From the NCBI GenBank assembly GCA_046351595.1, contig JAXLYE010000002.1, positions 248,001 to 312,000 of the forward strand: DNA of 64,000 nucleotides. The letters run 5' to 3'. This DNA comes from JAXLYE01 sp046351595. Lineage in GTDB: Bacteria > Myxococcota_A > Polyangia > Palsa-1104 > JAEUJZ01. Positions 41,384 to 53,926 of this stretch are shown here, in pieces. The stretch's first letter is position 1, and each line of letters starts with the position of its first letter. The notes beneath the pieces are model-generated. The model was not told the origin of the DNA and did no database searches. It was given only the letters and a program-made list of their open reading frames with translations. A program made the translations under genes and the position numbers.

Positions 41384-41669
41384 TGTACAAGAGGCGCACG
41401 AACCCGCTCCGATCGGTTCCACCAGCGCGGCGTGATCGCGGGCAAGGTCAGCGATCTCGAAGTGACCGCGCGCAAGGTGGCGGCCAGGGGCGCTCGCTCC
41501 CGTCGGCGGGGTTTTTTAGCCTTGCCGCGCGGAAGACCGCTTTGGTATGGAGTGCTCCTTGCCGCGTTCATCGAGCCTGTCTGCCGGACTCGTCTGCAGG
41601 TTTCGCTGACGGCGTCGGTATTTCATCCCACCGCTGCGCCACACTGCTGTGGCCTCGCCGGATAAAGCC

Positions 41670-41704
41670 GGACCAACCAGGGCCCTGTGAGCCTGGGCTG
41701 GTCC
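41670..41704 (+). promoter_or_regulatory. Long imperfect hairpin in the dnaA leader
   Basis: GGACCA (41670-41675) pairs with TGGTCC (41699-41704), and CCAGG (41677-41681) pairs with CCTGG (41692-41696), with a small internal loop. It sits immediately before the DnaA-box palindrome. Confidence 0.5.
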
Positions 41705-41719
41705 ATAGATGGAGTGTAT

Positions 41720-41751
41720 TTATCCACACGTGTGGATAAGTCTGTGGATAT
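41720..41751 (+). promoter_or_regulatory. DnaA-box palindrome upstream of dnaA
   Basis: TTATCCACACGTGTGGATAA (41720-41739) is a perfect 20-bp palindrome of two consensus DnaA boxes in opposite orientation. TGTGGATAT (41743-41751) is a third box with one mismatch. The ATG is 4 bp later, so DnaA binding here would plausibly repress dnaA. Confidence 0.88.
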
Positions 41752-41755
41752 CGCG

Positions 41756-43408
41756 ATGTTGAGCGACCAGACTCTCGAAAGCGCACCGTCGGAGATGCGC
41801 ACCGAAGCGGCGACCCGCCTGGCCGGGCTGGACGAACCGGCCGGGCTGGACGAACCGGCCGGGCCGGAGGCCCCAACCGGCGATGCCCCGCCCGGCGGCG
41901 TCTGGGCGGCCGCGCTGCAGGTCCTCGCCGACAAGATCTCCGAGCAGAATTTTGATCTGTGGTTCCGCCCGATCCGCTGCGCCTCGTGCTCGGGTCAGGC
42001 GCTGCTCCTGACCGCGCCCAACCGCTTCCTCAAGGAGTGGTTCGAGACCCACTACCTCCGCATCGTGCTCGAGGAGATCGAGCGGCTGTCCGGCGTCCAC
42101 ATGACCGTCTCGTGGCAGCTCCAGGACGCGCCCGCCGACGAGCTGGAGCCGCCGGTCGAGCCGCAGCCGCGGACCCGCCGCTCGCGCACCTTCGCACCGT
42201 CGACCGGGCGCCCGGATCTTGGGGCCGGCGAGCGCAGCGACCGGCCGGATCCCCGCCGCGCCGAGCCCGGGAACGGCCGCGGACCCGACCGGCGGCCAGA
42301 CGGTGGAGCGGCCCGCGGAGCCGATCGTGGACCCGCTCGCGGCGACAAACCGGCGGCCGCCTCGGCGCCCTCGTCGTCCAAAGACGGGCTCGAGCTGCTG
42401 CCGAAGTACACCTTCGACTCGTTCGTCATCGGCCCCTCGAACCAGCTCGCGGCGGCGGCCAGCCGCGCCGTCGCCGACAACCCGGGGGGCAAGTACAACC
42501 CGCTGTTCATCTACGGCGGCGTCGGCCTGGGCAAGACGCACCTCCTGCACGCCATCGGTCACCAGATCCAGGCCCAGCACCCGAGCTGGCGCATCCTGTA
42601 CCTGAAGACCGAGACGTTCATGAACGAGTACATCAACCAGGTGCGCACCGGCCGGATCGAGGAGTTCCGCGCCAAGTACCGCGACAGCACCGACGTGCTG
42701 CTCATGGACGACATCCAGTACCTCGGCGGCAAGGAGCGCACGCAGGACGAGTTCTTCCACACGTTCAACGCGCTGTTCGAGTCGCACCGCCAGATCGTCG
42801 TCACCGCCGACAAGTACCCGCACGAGATCCCCGACCTCGAGGAGCGCATCCGCTCGCGCTTCCAGTGGGGGCTCATCGCCGACATCCAGGCGCCCGAGCT
42901 CGAGACGCGGATCGCGATCCTCCAGAAGAAGGCCGAGTACGACAAGATCGATCTGCCGTCGGAGGTCTCGCACTACCTGGCCGCGCACATCAAGTCGAAC
43001 GTGCGCGAGCTCGAGGGGCTGCTCATCCGCGTCGCCGCCTTCGCGTCGCTGCAGCAGCGGCCGATCACCGTCGAGTTCGTGCAGGAGACGCTGAAGAACT
43101 TCCTGTCGACCTCGAACGCGAACCTCACCGTCGAGGCGGTGCAGCGCGAGGTCGCCAACTACTTCAACGTGAAGATCGCCGACCTCAAGGGCACCAGCCG
43201 CCACGCGTCGGTGACTCGGCCGCGCCAGATTGCGATGTACCTGTCGCGCAAGCTGTGCAAGGCGAGCTTCCCCGAGATCGGCCAGAAGTTCGGCGGCAAG
43301 GACCACACCACGGTCATGTCCGCGTGCCGCCGCATCGAGTCGCTGCTCGTCGAAGACCCCAAGGTGCGCAGCATGGTCCAGGAGATCGAGCGCCACCTCA
43401 GCGCGTAG
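41756..43408 (+). CDS. dnaA: Chromosomal replication initiator protein DnaA
   Basis: A 550-residue protein from the ATG at 41756 (MLSDQTLESAPSEM). The N-terminus has a small GLDEPA duplication, then domain I (about 40-125, ISEQNFDLWFRPIRC). A long Arg/Pro-rich domain II follows (about 130-205). Domain III has FVIGPSNQLAAAASRAVA, GGVGLGKTHLLHAIG (Walker A) and VLLMDDIQYLGGKERTQDEFF. Domain IV ends with FPEIGQKFGGKDHTTVMSACRRIE, the DnaA signature that contacts DnaA boxes. An upstream methionine at 41687 would place the start inside the DnaA-box region and is unlikely. Confidence 0.98.
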   Translation: MLSDQTLESAPSEMRTEAATRLAGLDEPAGLDEPAGPEAPTGDAPPGGVWAAALQVLADKISEQNFDLWFRPIRCASCSGQALLLTAPNRFLKEWFETHYLRIVLEEIERLSGVHMTVSWQLQDAPADELEPPVEPQPRTRRSRTFAPSTGRPDLGAGERSDRPDPRRAEPGNGRGPDRRPDGGAARGADRGPARGDKPAAASAPSSSKDGLELLPKYTFDSFVIGPSNQLAAAASRAVADNPGGKYNPLFIYGGVGLGKTHLLHAIGHQIQAQHPSWRILYLKTETFMNEYINQVRTGRIEEFRAKYRDSTDVLLMDDIQYLGGKERTQDEFFHTFNALFESHRQIVVTADKYPHEIPDLEERIRSRFQWGLIADIQAPELETRIAILQKKAEYDKIDLPSEVSHYLAAHIKSNVRELEGLLIRVAAFASLQQRPITVEFVQETLKNFLSTSNANLTVEAVQREVANYFNVKIADLKGTSRHASVTRPRQIAMYLSRKLCKASFPEIGQKFGGKDHTTVMSACRRIESLLVEDPKVRSMVQEIERHLSA

Positions 43409-44095
43409 CGCCCGCACGCTCCCTGCGCTCTCCGCGCGCCCCTGCCTTCCTCCTCTCAGCCGTGTCCTCCCTGCAAGCTGGTGTGCGTGTCGGCGAGCCG
43501 CTCCGGGCCCGCAGGCGTGCGCTCGTGTACCGGGCGCCTGCGCTCGCACGCCGCGCGGGTGCGGGCTGTCCCCCCTTCGCGGCGCACGCGGCGCCCGCCG
43601 CGCACGCCGCGCCGGCCACGCTCGCCAGACTCAGCAGATTCGCCGGACGCGGCTGTCGTCCCGTCGGTCACGTCGCGCCCGCTGCACGCGCGCCGGCCTC
43701 TTTCCTCGTTGCCTGGGGAGCGGCGTTTCGAGTATGACTACGCCCAACGTCGGCCTGTGGATAAGCCTGTGGGTAGGTATATGACTTGGACGGTGGACAT
43801 CCTGGGGGCTGCGCCAAGCTGTGGATCCCGGCCCCTGTTTTCCACACCCACCCACATCTCAGTCCACATGCAAAGCCTTTGAGAATCAACGACTTAGACC
43901 ACTTATCCGGAAGATCACAGCCCCGAATACGGATCCGATCTGATTGATCTTTATAGATAAGAGATCCCAGAAGACAGCGCCCCAGGTCCTGCTCCCAGGT
44001 CTGCGCATGTGCGCAGGTCCGCTGAAGAGGGAAGGCAGCCACAAGCCAGGGCACCCCTGAACCTGACCGCACCACCGAGCCGGAGAGACATCGCG
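43409..44095. other. Putative chromosomal origin of replication (oriC)
   Basis: A 687-bp gene-free stretch between dnaA and dnaN. DnaA-box-like 9-mers are TGTGGATAA (43756-43764, consensus), TGTGGGTAG (43768-43776), TGTGGATCC (43820-43828), TTTTCCACA (43838-43846) and TTATCCGGA (43903-43911). An AT-rich tract, the only one of this length nearby, follows at about 43941-43973 (TGATTGATCTTTATAGATAA) and is a candidate unwinding element. The first 330 bp are GC-rich and featureless. The order dnaA-oriC-dnaN-recF-gyrB supports the call. Confidence 0.78.
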
Positions 44096-45226
<1,131 letters not shown>

Positions 45227-45258
45227 GCGCCGGCCTTCGCTCGCGCGGGAACCAGACG

Positions 45259-46584
45259 GTGCAGGTCCACGGGCTCAGCGCGCGCGGCTTCCGCAACCTC
45301 GCCGGCATCACGCTGCTGCCGCACCCGCGCTTCAACGTCCTGTCCGGCGAGAACGGCCAGGGCAAGACCAACATCCTCGAGGCGATCTACCTGATCGCCA
45401 CCCTCCGATCCTTTCGCACGCTGCGCACCGAGGAGCTGATCCAGTTCGGCGAGCCGAACGCGGAGCTGCGCGCGCGCGTCCAGCACCGCGACGTGCAGCG
45501 CGCGCTCGGCGTGCGGCTGGAGACGCGGCCGACCAAGAAGGTGGCGCTGGTCGACGGCAAGCAGGCCAGCGGCAGCGAGTACTTCGGCGCCGTCAACGTG
45601 GTGCTGTTCGCGCCCGAGGATCTGCGCCTGCCCAAGGGCCCGCCGGTCGGTCGGCGGCGCTTCCTCGATCGCGCGATCTGGAACACGCTGCCCGCCTACC
45701 TCGACGAGGTGCGGACGTATGACCGGGTGCTGCGCAGCCGCAACGCGCTCCTGCGCCAGGACCTGCGCAGCGCGCTCGACAAGCGCCGCCACGCGCACAC
45801 GCACGCCGACGCGGCTGCGCAACAAGCGGCCGCCGGCGACGGTGTGCACGTCGAGCTCGGGGCGGACGGGGCGGCGGACGGCGCGGGCGGGCCCGTGACC
45901 GCGTCCGCGACCGCCGCCGTGGCGCTGCCGTCTTCGCTCGACCTGCTCGACATCTTCGACGAGAAGCTGGCCGATGCCGGCGCGGTGCTGATGCGGCGGC
46001 GCCATGCGTACGTGCGCGAGCTCTTGCCCGAGGCCTGCGCGGCGTTCGCGGAGGTCAGCCGCAGCGGCCTGCCCATCGACCTGCGCTACCAGCCCGGCGT
46101 CAGCGCGTCGCAGCGCGAGGCGGCGCTCGCGGTCGCAGAGGATCCGCGCGGGCTGCGTGCGCTCCTGCTCGAGCAGCTCAAGCGCGACCGCCGGCGCGAC
46201 CTCATCCGCGGCTACACCCACAGCGGCCCGCACGCCGACGATCTGGCGCTCGATCTCGACGGGCGCCCGGCCGATCAGCACGCCTCGCAGGGGCAGCTGC
46301 GCGCGATCGTTTTGTCGCTGAAGATCGCCGAGATCCAGCACCTCGGCCGCCACCTCGGCGACCCGCCGGTGCTGCTGCTCGACGACGTCAGCAGCGAGCT
46401 CGATCCGCAGCGCAACGGCTACCTGTTCGAGTTCTTGCGCAGCGTGCCGTGCCAGGTCTTCATCACCACCACCAGCCCGTCGTTCGTGCAGCTCGGCACC
46501 CCTCAAGGCGGCGACGGAGACAGCGACCGCCGCGACTACCAGGTGGTCGCCGGCCAGGTCGAGCCGACCGGGCCCATGCACTGA
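45259..46584 (+). CDS. recF: DNA replication and repair protein RecF
   Basis: A 441-residue protein starting at a GTG at 45259 (VQVHGLSARGFRNLA). Walker A is LSGENGQGKTNILEAIY, the signature region is SQGQLRAIVLSLKIAEI and Walker B is PVLLLDDVSSELDPQR. RecF helps load RecA at gaps through RecO and RecR. It is about 80 residues longer than typical RecF, mainly through an Ala/Gly/His-rich insert at about residues 175-235 in the coiled-coil arm. The gap to dnaN is 32 bp. Confidence 0.93.
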   Translation: MQVHGLSARGFRNLAGITLLPHPRFNVLSGENGQGKTNILEAIYLIATLRSFRTLRTEELIQFGEPNAELRARVQHRDVQRALGVRLETRPTKKVALVDGKQASGSEYFGAVNVVLFAPEDLRLPKGPPVGRRRFLDRAIWNTLPAYLDEVRTYDRVLRSRNALLRQDLRSALDKRRHAHTHADAAAQQAAAGDGVHVELGADGAADGAGGPVTASATAAVALPSSLDLLDIFDEKLADAGAVLMRRRHAYVRELLPEACAAFAEVSRSGLPIDLRYQPGVSASQREAALAVAEDPRGLRALLLEQLKRDRRRDLIRGYTHSGPHADDLALDLDGRPADQHASQGQLRAIVLSLKIAEIQHLGRHLGDPPVLLLDDVSSELDPQRNGYLFEFLRSVPCQVFITTTSPSFVQLGTPQGGDGDSDRRDYQVVAGQVEPTGPMH

Positions 46585-46793
46585 AGCCGACGCGCGGCCC
46601 GCGCCACGCGATCCACGGCCTGCGGGCTGCTTCCCGGGCCCGGACCGGCCCAGACCGGCCCAGACCGGCGACGTTTCGCAGCGGGGAAATTGAAGCAGGG
46701 GCGGCCAAGCTGTGCTACCGTGCGGCGACTCAGCGACGCCCGCTACCGACGCGTAAGCGAGCCCGCACGAGCACAGGAGCCAGAGTCCTTACG

Positions 46794-49310
<2,517 letters not shown>

Positions 49311-49312
49311 TA

Positions 49313-49353
49313 GGGGGGCACCTTGCCGTGCCCCCTGCGAGTCCGTAGGGGGC
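49313..49353 (+). repeat. Dispersed palindromic intergenic repeat, copy C (after gyrB)
   Basis: Starts 3 bp after the gyrB stop. GGGGGCAC (49314-49321) and GTGCCCCC (49328-49335) form a perfect 8-bp stem; GCCCCC/GGGGGC (49330-49335 and 49348-49353) forms an alternative stem around AGTCCGTA. The sequence AGTCCGTAGGGG (49340-49351) also occurs in copy A (34993-35004). It looks like copy A without its central hairpins and may act as the gyrB terminator. Confidence 0.7.
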
Positions 49354-49516
49354 TTCTTCCCCGGCCGCGCGCTCCCGCACGGATTTCGTCACAAGACAAA
49401 ACCCAGTGCGCATAAATGCGCGGCGCGGCGACGCCGGTCGGGCCGGACCGTCGCTGCGCCTGCATAGGGTCGCACGCGGCCGTGAAGCGTGCGCGCGACC
49501 GTGGAGCGGGAGGGCT

Positions 49517-49918
49517 CTAGCGGCGGATGCCGAGGAGCTGATCCATGGTCCGCTGATCCGCGTCCGGGAACTGGTACTGCCCGAACTCGCTGGACGCGAC
49601 CCACTTGAACTCGCGCACCCGCTTGGCGCGCATCGGCTTGCCCGGGAGCTGGGTCGCAGCATAGAGCGCCAGCACGACCTCGTAGCCGTCGTAGCTGTGG
49701 TGCTTCTCGCCGATCTTCTTGCCGATCTGGAAGTCTGCGTCGAGCCGCTCCACGAGCTCACGCTTGAGCGCGTCTTCGTCACGCTCACCCGACTCGACCT
49801 TGCCGCCCGGGAACTCCCAGTGCAGCGCCAGAACAGCCGACTCCCGTCGCTGTGTGATCAGGTAACGGCCGTCTTTTTCGATGACCGCCGCGACTACGCG
49901 GATGACCTGCTTTGGCAT
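49517..49918 (-). CDS. MutT-like Nudix hydrolase
   Basis: A 133-residue protein from the ATG at 49918 (MPKQVIRVVAAVIEKDG), after GGGAG. The start and FPGGKVESGERDEDALKREL match MutT-type 8-oxo-dGTP hydrolases, which clean the nucleotide pool. The Nudix consensus RE-x2-EE is here RELVER, so the second Glu of the EE pair is Arg. That may reduce activity or shift specificity. It is convergent with gyrB. Confidence 0.85.
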   Translation of the reverse strand: MPKQVIRVVAAVIEKDGRYLITQRRESAVLALHWEFPGGKVESGERDEDALKRELVERLDADFQIGKKIGEKHHSYDGYEVVLALYAATQLPGKPMRAKRVREFKWVASSEFGQYQFPDADQRTMDQLLGIRR

Positions 49919-50405
49919 AGTCTCCCGTGCTCCTCGCTTCAAATTCGCTCCAATCTACCAAAGATATGAGGGTGTTGGCGATGGCCTGTCCGCGCGACCG
50001 CGCAGGGCCCCTCGCCGGTCCACTGGATCCACCGGGTTCAACCGGACGAGACGCTCTCACCGAGCATCGATCCTCGACAACCTACCTAACGTAACACAGC
50101 GCAGGCGGCTGGTTGACGCGCCTCGTACGTCCGCCCGTTGCGTGGCCTAGGGGGCGAACCTATTATCGACTGAAACCGGAAGCGGGGGCCGCTGGCCCCG
50201 CGGAGCTTGTCGTCAGCGCCCGCAGCGATCGTCATGAACCACAAGCGGCGAACCGCGAACACCGCGGCGGGCTCGGGTGAAGCCAGGGCTGAACCGAGCG
50301 CACGGCCCGAGTGCACGGCCCGAGTGCACTGCAGAGACGGGAAGAGCTCTCGCCGCAAGCGAGTGACCCGGTAATCCAGAGCGCAGCCACATCAGGAGGA
50401 ACAGC
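49919..50405. other. Intergenic region with short direct repeat
   Basis: No gene is seen between the divergent Nudix and SPFH genes. GCACGGCCCGAGT occurs twice back to back (50300-50312, 50313-50325) and continues into GCACTGC, giving repeated GTGCAC half-palindromes. The 49930-49980 part is relatively AT-rich and could hold the Nudix promoter. Confidence 0.6.
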
Positions 50406-51476
50406 ATGGGTCTTATCGATTTCGTCAAGGGCGGAGTGCGTGAGCTGGCGATCGCCAGGCCCGACAACATGAAGGGGCTCCTGGTCTACAAGCACCCCGA
50501 CCCGACGATCCCCAACAAGGCGCAGCTCACCGTGGGCACCGATGAGGTCGCGCTGTTCTTCAAGGACGGCCAGTTCGTCGGCCAGATCGGGCCCGGCCGG
50601 CACACGCTCGAGTCCTCGAACATCATGTTCTTGAACCGCCTGATCGATAAGTTCACCGGCGGCGACGTGTTCAAGGCCGAGGTCTGGTTCGTCACCACGC
50701 GCGAGGTCGCGGGCTTCAAGTTCGGCGGCCGCATCGGCAACGTCGAGGATCCCAAGAGCGGCCTGGCCATCGAGACGATGGTGCACGGCGAGTACTCGAT
50801 CCAGGTGTCGGATCCGACGCAGGTCATCCAGTTCTTCGGCCAGCGCTCGTGGGCCAGCGACGAGGAGTTCGTCGGCTGGTTCCGCCAGCTCTTGCTCAAG
50901 ACCATCCGCGACCGCATCGCCAAGCTGCTCGTGCACAAGCAGCTGCCGCTGCTGACCGTCACCAGCGGCGCGATCAACGACGAGGTCGAGGCCGAGGTCA
51001 TCGAGGGCGTCAAGGGCCACATCGGCGGCTACGGCATGCGCGTCGTGCGCCTGGGCAACTTCGTCGTCTCGATCAAGGACGAAGACGAGCAGACGCTCAA
51101 GGGCCTGTACAAGGACTCGGCGCAGCTGCGCATGGCCGCCAACCACGCCGGCAGCCTCGGCGCGTACCAGCAGTTCGCGGCGGGCAAGGCGATGATGGGC
51201 GCGGGCGACGCCATGTCACACGGCGGCGGCGACCCCAACAACCCTATGGTCACGGGCGCCGGCCTCGGCGTCGGCATGGCCATGGCGCGCATGATGGGCC
51301 AGGCGGGCCAAAGCGCCCCGGCGTCCGCCCCGGCTCCGGCTCCGGCTCCGGCCGCGGTCCCGGCGCAGCCGACGCTCGAGGAGCGCCTGAAGAAGCTCAA
51401 GACGCTCAAGGAGGCCGGCCTGCTCGACGACCAGGAGTACGCGGCCAAGCGCGCCGAGATCCTCAAGGATCTGTAA
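50406..51476 (+). CDS. SPFH-domain protein with C-terminal SHOCT motif
   Basis: A 356-residue protein, with a strong Shine-Dalgarno (AGGAGGAA). The SPFH/band-7-like part (about 10-230) includes LVYKHPDPTIPNKAQLTVG, VWFVTTREVAGFKFGG and the LLVHKQLPLLTVTSGAINDEVEAEV segment. It lacks a membrane helix, like YdjI-type virion-core-like SPFH proteins. A Gly/Ala/Pro linker leads to a SHOCT-type helix hairpin (LEERLKKLKTLKEAGLLDDQEYAAKRAEIL). SPFH proteins oligomerise into scaffolds; the cargo is unknown. Confidence 0.88.
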   Translation: MGLIDFVKGGVRELAIARPDNMKGLLVYKHPDPTIPNKAQLTVGTDEVALFFKDGQFVGQIGPGRHTLESSNIMFLNRLIDKFTGGDVFKAEVWFVTTREVAGFKFGGRIGNVEDPKSGLAIETMVHGEYSIQVSDPTQVIQFFGQRSWASDEEFVGWFRQLLLKTIRDRIAKLLVHKQLPLLTVTSGAINDEVEAEVIEGVKGHIGGYGMRVVRLGNFVVSIKDEDEQTLKGLYKDSAQLRMAANHAGSLGAYQQFAAGKAMMGAGDAMSHGGGDPNNPMVTGAGLGVGMAMARMMGQAGQSAPASAPAPAPAPAAVPAQPTLEERLKKLKTLKEAGLLDDQEYAAKRAEILKDL

Positions 51477-51487
51477 AGCGCCTTTGC

Positions 51488-51509
51488 GGACCGCGATTCG
51501 TCGCGGTCC
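51488..51509 (+). terminator. Hairpin with TTCG tetraloop after the SPFH gene
   Basis: GGACCGCGA-TTCG-TCGCGGTCC is a perfect 9-bp stem closed by a stable TTCG loop, 11 bp after the stop. A second small hairpin (CCGGCG-CTG-CGCCGG, 51519-51533) follows. A T run is missing, so termination is inferred. Confidence 0.65.
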
Positions 51510-51629
51510 CTCCTCGGTCCGGCGCTGCGCCGGCGCCTGCCCCGCCGATTCGGCTCTCAAACCAGTTCAATCCACATAGCTCGGCCGCAGGGCTTGTCAG
51601 TGCTTTCTGCGCGTGCGTATCATCTGCCG

Positions 51630-52451
51630 ATGCAGTTTTTCAGGTCGATAGGCGTCGGCGTCGCTAGCGTCGTGCAGTGGCTCGCGTTTGCGGCCTGGAG
51701 CTTCTTCTGGATGAGCGGGGCCATCCTCTACGGCTGGCTCACGCCGGGCAACCCGAACGGGCCGCTGTCGTGGGCCCGGCGCTTCTGGGGACCGGGCTGC
51801 GCGGCGATTGCCAGGGCCCGCCTGGTGCTCCACCCCGGCTTCGAGCCGCAAGCCGGCATGCCCTATATCTTCATGATGAACCATCAGAGCATGTTCGATA
51901 TCGTCGCAGCCTTTGTGCTTATAAAGATAAATCTGCGCTTCATTGCAAAACGAATCCTGAAATCCATCCCCTTCCTGGGCTGGTACATGAGCGTAACCGG
52001 CATGGTCTTCATCGACCGCAAGGACCGCAAGTCCGCCGTCGAGAGCCTCGACGAGGCCTGCCGCAAGATCCGCGAGCACGGCATCAGCATCCTCGTCTAC
52101 CCCGAGGGGACGCGCTCGGCGACGGGCGAGATCCTGCCGCTCAAGAAGGGCCCGTTCGTCATGGCCATCCAGGCGGGCGTGCCCATCGTGCCGGTGGCGG
52201 TCGAGGGCAGCGGCTACGTGCTCGGGCGTGACAGCGGGCGGCTGCGGCCGGGCACCGTGCACCTCAAGGTCGGCGAGCCGATCGACACCGCGGGGCTGAC
52301 GATGGCCGATCGCGACGTGCTGATGCGGCGGGTCCGCGATCGGCTGATCGACCTGCACCTGGAGATCGGCGGCAAGGGCGGCGATCGCAACAAGGCCATC
52401 AGCCTCGAGGGCCGCGAGGGCGTCTCGTCCTACTCGCTGCCGACCGTCTAG
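51630..52451 (+). CDS. plsC: 1-acyl-sn-glycerol-3-phosphate acyltransferase (PlsC-like)
   Basis: A 273-residue protein from the ATG at 51630 (MQFFRSIGVG). The acyltransferase motifs are complete: NHQSMFD (H-x4-D), FIAKRILKSIPFLGWYMS and VYPEGTRSATG. PIVPVAVEGSG follows. It acylates lysophosphatidic acid to phosphatidic acid at the membrane; an N-terminal helix is present. Bases about 51895-51965 are unusually AT-rich for the region but remain in frame. An ATG at 51594 is a less likely start. Confidence 0.92.
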   Translation: MQFFRSIGVGVASVVQWLAFAAWSFFWMSGAILYGWLTPGNPNGPLSWARRFWGPGCAAIARARLVLHPGFEPQAGMPYIFMMNHQSMFDIVAAFVLIKINLRFIAKRILKSIPFLGWYMSVTGMVFIDRKDRKSAVESLDEACRKIREHGISILVYPEGTRSATGEILPLKKGPFVMAIQAGVPIVPVAVEGSGYVLGRDSGRLRPGTVHLKVGEPIDTAGLTMADRDVLMRRVRDRLIDLHLEIGGKGGDRNKAISLEGREGVSSYSLPTV

Positions 52452-52518
52452 CGCGGCGCCGCCCGGTCTCGCAGACCGCGAGCCGGCAGGGCCCGGGCGC
52501 CGAGCGCCAATCGAAGGA

Positions 52519-53832
52519 TCAGCGCGGCTCGCGCTCGAGGATTCGGATCAGCTCCTCGACGGCGGGCTCGGGCGAGGCAGCGGCGTACTCGCGCAGCAGC
52601 GCCAGCGCCACCGGCCTGCGACCGCTTACAAGCGCCTGGGTCACCTGCTGCAGCAGGCGCGTGCGGGTGGCCGCGTCCAGGCCGGGCGCCGGCTCGCTCA
52701 CGACCTGCGGCGCGGCCTGCGGGGTAACGGAGCGCTCGCCGCGCAGCGACAGCACCGCGGCCGCCCCGCCGAGCGCGAGCAGCCCGCCGAGCAGCCCCAT
52801 GCCCAGGTTCGTCAGCAGCGAGCCGGCGGCGTGCCGCAGCAGCGAGCCCTCAGTGCCGCTGGCGCCGGTCGGGGACACGCTCGCCCGGGTCAGCGTCTTG
52901 TGCGGCGGCGCCGGCAGGAGCAGGCTCGCCGTGGTCTCACCGACACCCGGCTGGCCGGCCTGCCCCGTTACGGGCCCGGGCCCAGGCCCAGGAACAGAGA
53001 CAGACACGTAGGCCGCGGTGCCGCGCGGCGGCGTGACCTGCTGCTCGAGCGACACCACCTCGGCGACCCGCGGCGTCGTCGCCGCCAGCGAGTGCAGGTG
53101 CAGCGTCTGCCGGGCCGCGAGCGGCAGCGCCTGCCCGTCGTCGAGGGGCGTGCCCGTCGGCGGCGCCGGCGGACCGGGCTCGAGCGCGGGCAGCAGCGCG
53201 GCCGTGACCTCGGCCGTCAGCGCATCGGTGCGCGAGCTCTCCAGGATCGTGCCGGGCTCCTCGGCAGGCGGCGCCAGCGCCGGCGTCGCGACGTCGGGCT
53301 CGGCCAATGCCAGGTCGGTTGCCACATCAGTTGCCAGGTCAGTTTGCAGTCCAGCGGGCCGCGCGCTCGACAGCTCAGCCGGTCCCGGAGACGGCGGCGC
53401 CAGCGGCGTCACCTGCGACGGCTCCGAGCCGGCCGCATGGCCTCCACCCGCCCCGACGGCGCTGGGCGTGCGCGGGGCCGGGGTCGGGGCGACCCGCTCC
53501 AGCCCGAACAGCCAGGCCGCTTCGTCGGCGCTGTAGGCGAGCGACTGCTCGTCCGCGAGCTCGCCCGTCTCGTCCGCCCCGTCCGCGCCGTGCGGAGTCG
53601 GCGCAGCCGCGTGCTCGGCCGTGTGACCGGCCGCGTGCCTGGGCGCACGTGATGCGGACCACGCAGCGACCGGCTCTGCCGCTGTGCCCGACGCTGCGCC
53701 CGCGACGGCGCCGGACCCTCCTGTAGGCCCGTCGGTCACAAGCCCGGCGGGCGGAGCGTGTTCGGGCACAGCCGGTGCCTCACCGGGCAGCGGGCTGCGT
53801 ACTTTGGCGAAGGCGTTCGACGGTTTGTTCAT
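52519..53832 (-). CDS. Pro/Ala-rich single-pass membrane protein, unknown
   Basis: A 437-residue protein. Residues 1 to about 325 are low-complexity Pro/Ala/Glu/Thr with a short conserved-looking patch (SLAYSADEAAWLFGLERV, about 97-114). One membrane helix (LGMGLLGGLLALGGAAAVLSL) is followed by a helical tail (TRTRLLQQVTQALVSGRRPVALALLREYA) that looks folded. No family is recognised. It is divergent from the next gene, so the 94 bp between them should hold both promoters. Confidence 0.65.
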   Translation of the reverse strand: MNKPSNAFAKVRSPLPGEAPAVPEHAPPAGLVTDGPTGGSGAVAGAASGTAAEPVAAWSASRAPRHAAGHTAEHAAAPTPHGADGADETGELADEQSLAYSADEAAWLFGLERVAPTPAPRTPSAVGAGGGHAAGSEPSQVTPLAPPSPGPAELSSARPAGLQTDLATDVATDLALAEPDVATPALAPPAEEPGTILESSRTDALTAEVTAALLPALEPGPPAPPTGTPLDDGQALPLAARQTLHLHSLAATTPRVAEVVSLEQQVTPPRGTAAYVSVSVPGPGPGPVTGQAGQPGVGETTASLLLPAPPHKTLTRASVSPTGASGTEGSLLRHAAGSLLTNLGMGLLGGLLALGGAAAVLSLRGERSVTPQAAPQVVSEPAPGLDAATRTRLLQQVTQALVSGRRPVALALLREYAAASPEPAVEELIRILEREPR

Positions 53833-53926
53833 CGTGGATCCGGGCGCACGCAGCGCGGGGCAAATGTAGCCTGGCGCGGCGCAAAACCGTATTTAGTCCG
53901 TGGGCCTTAGCGTGATAGCCTAAGCT

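Larger units (their letters stand above)
41197..41755. other. Intergenic region upstream of dnaA
   Basis: No gene in 559 bp. It holds repeat copy B (below), a weak CCCG-TCGG-CGGG hairpin with a T run near 41499-41517, a long imperfect hairpin at 41670-41704 and the DnaA boxes at 41720-41751. Confidence 0.75.

Noticed and set aside
50020..50060. tRNA-like T-arm text (GGGTTCAACC)
   Set aside because: No acceptor or anticodon stems can be paired around it.
51895..51965. AT-rich patch in plsC as a sign of insertion
   Set aside because: The frame is intact and the residues (LIKINLRFIAKRILKSIPFLGWYM) are normal for PlsC.
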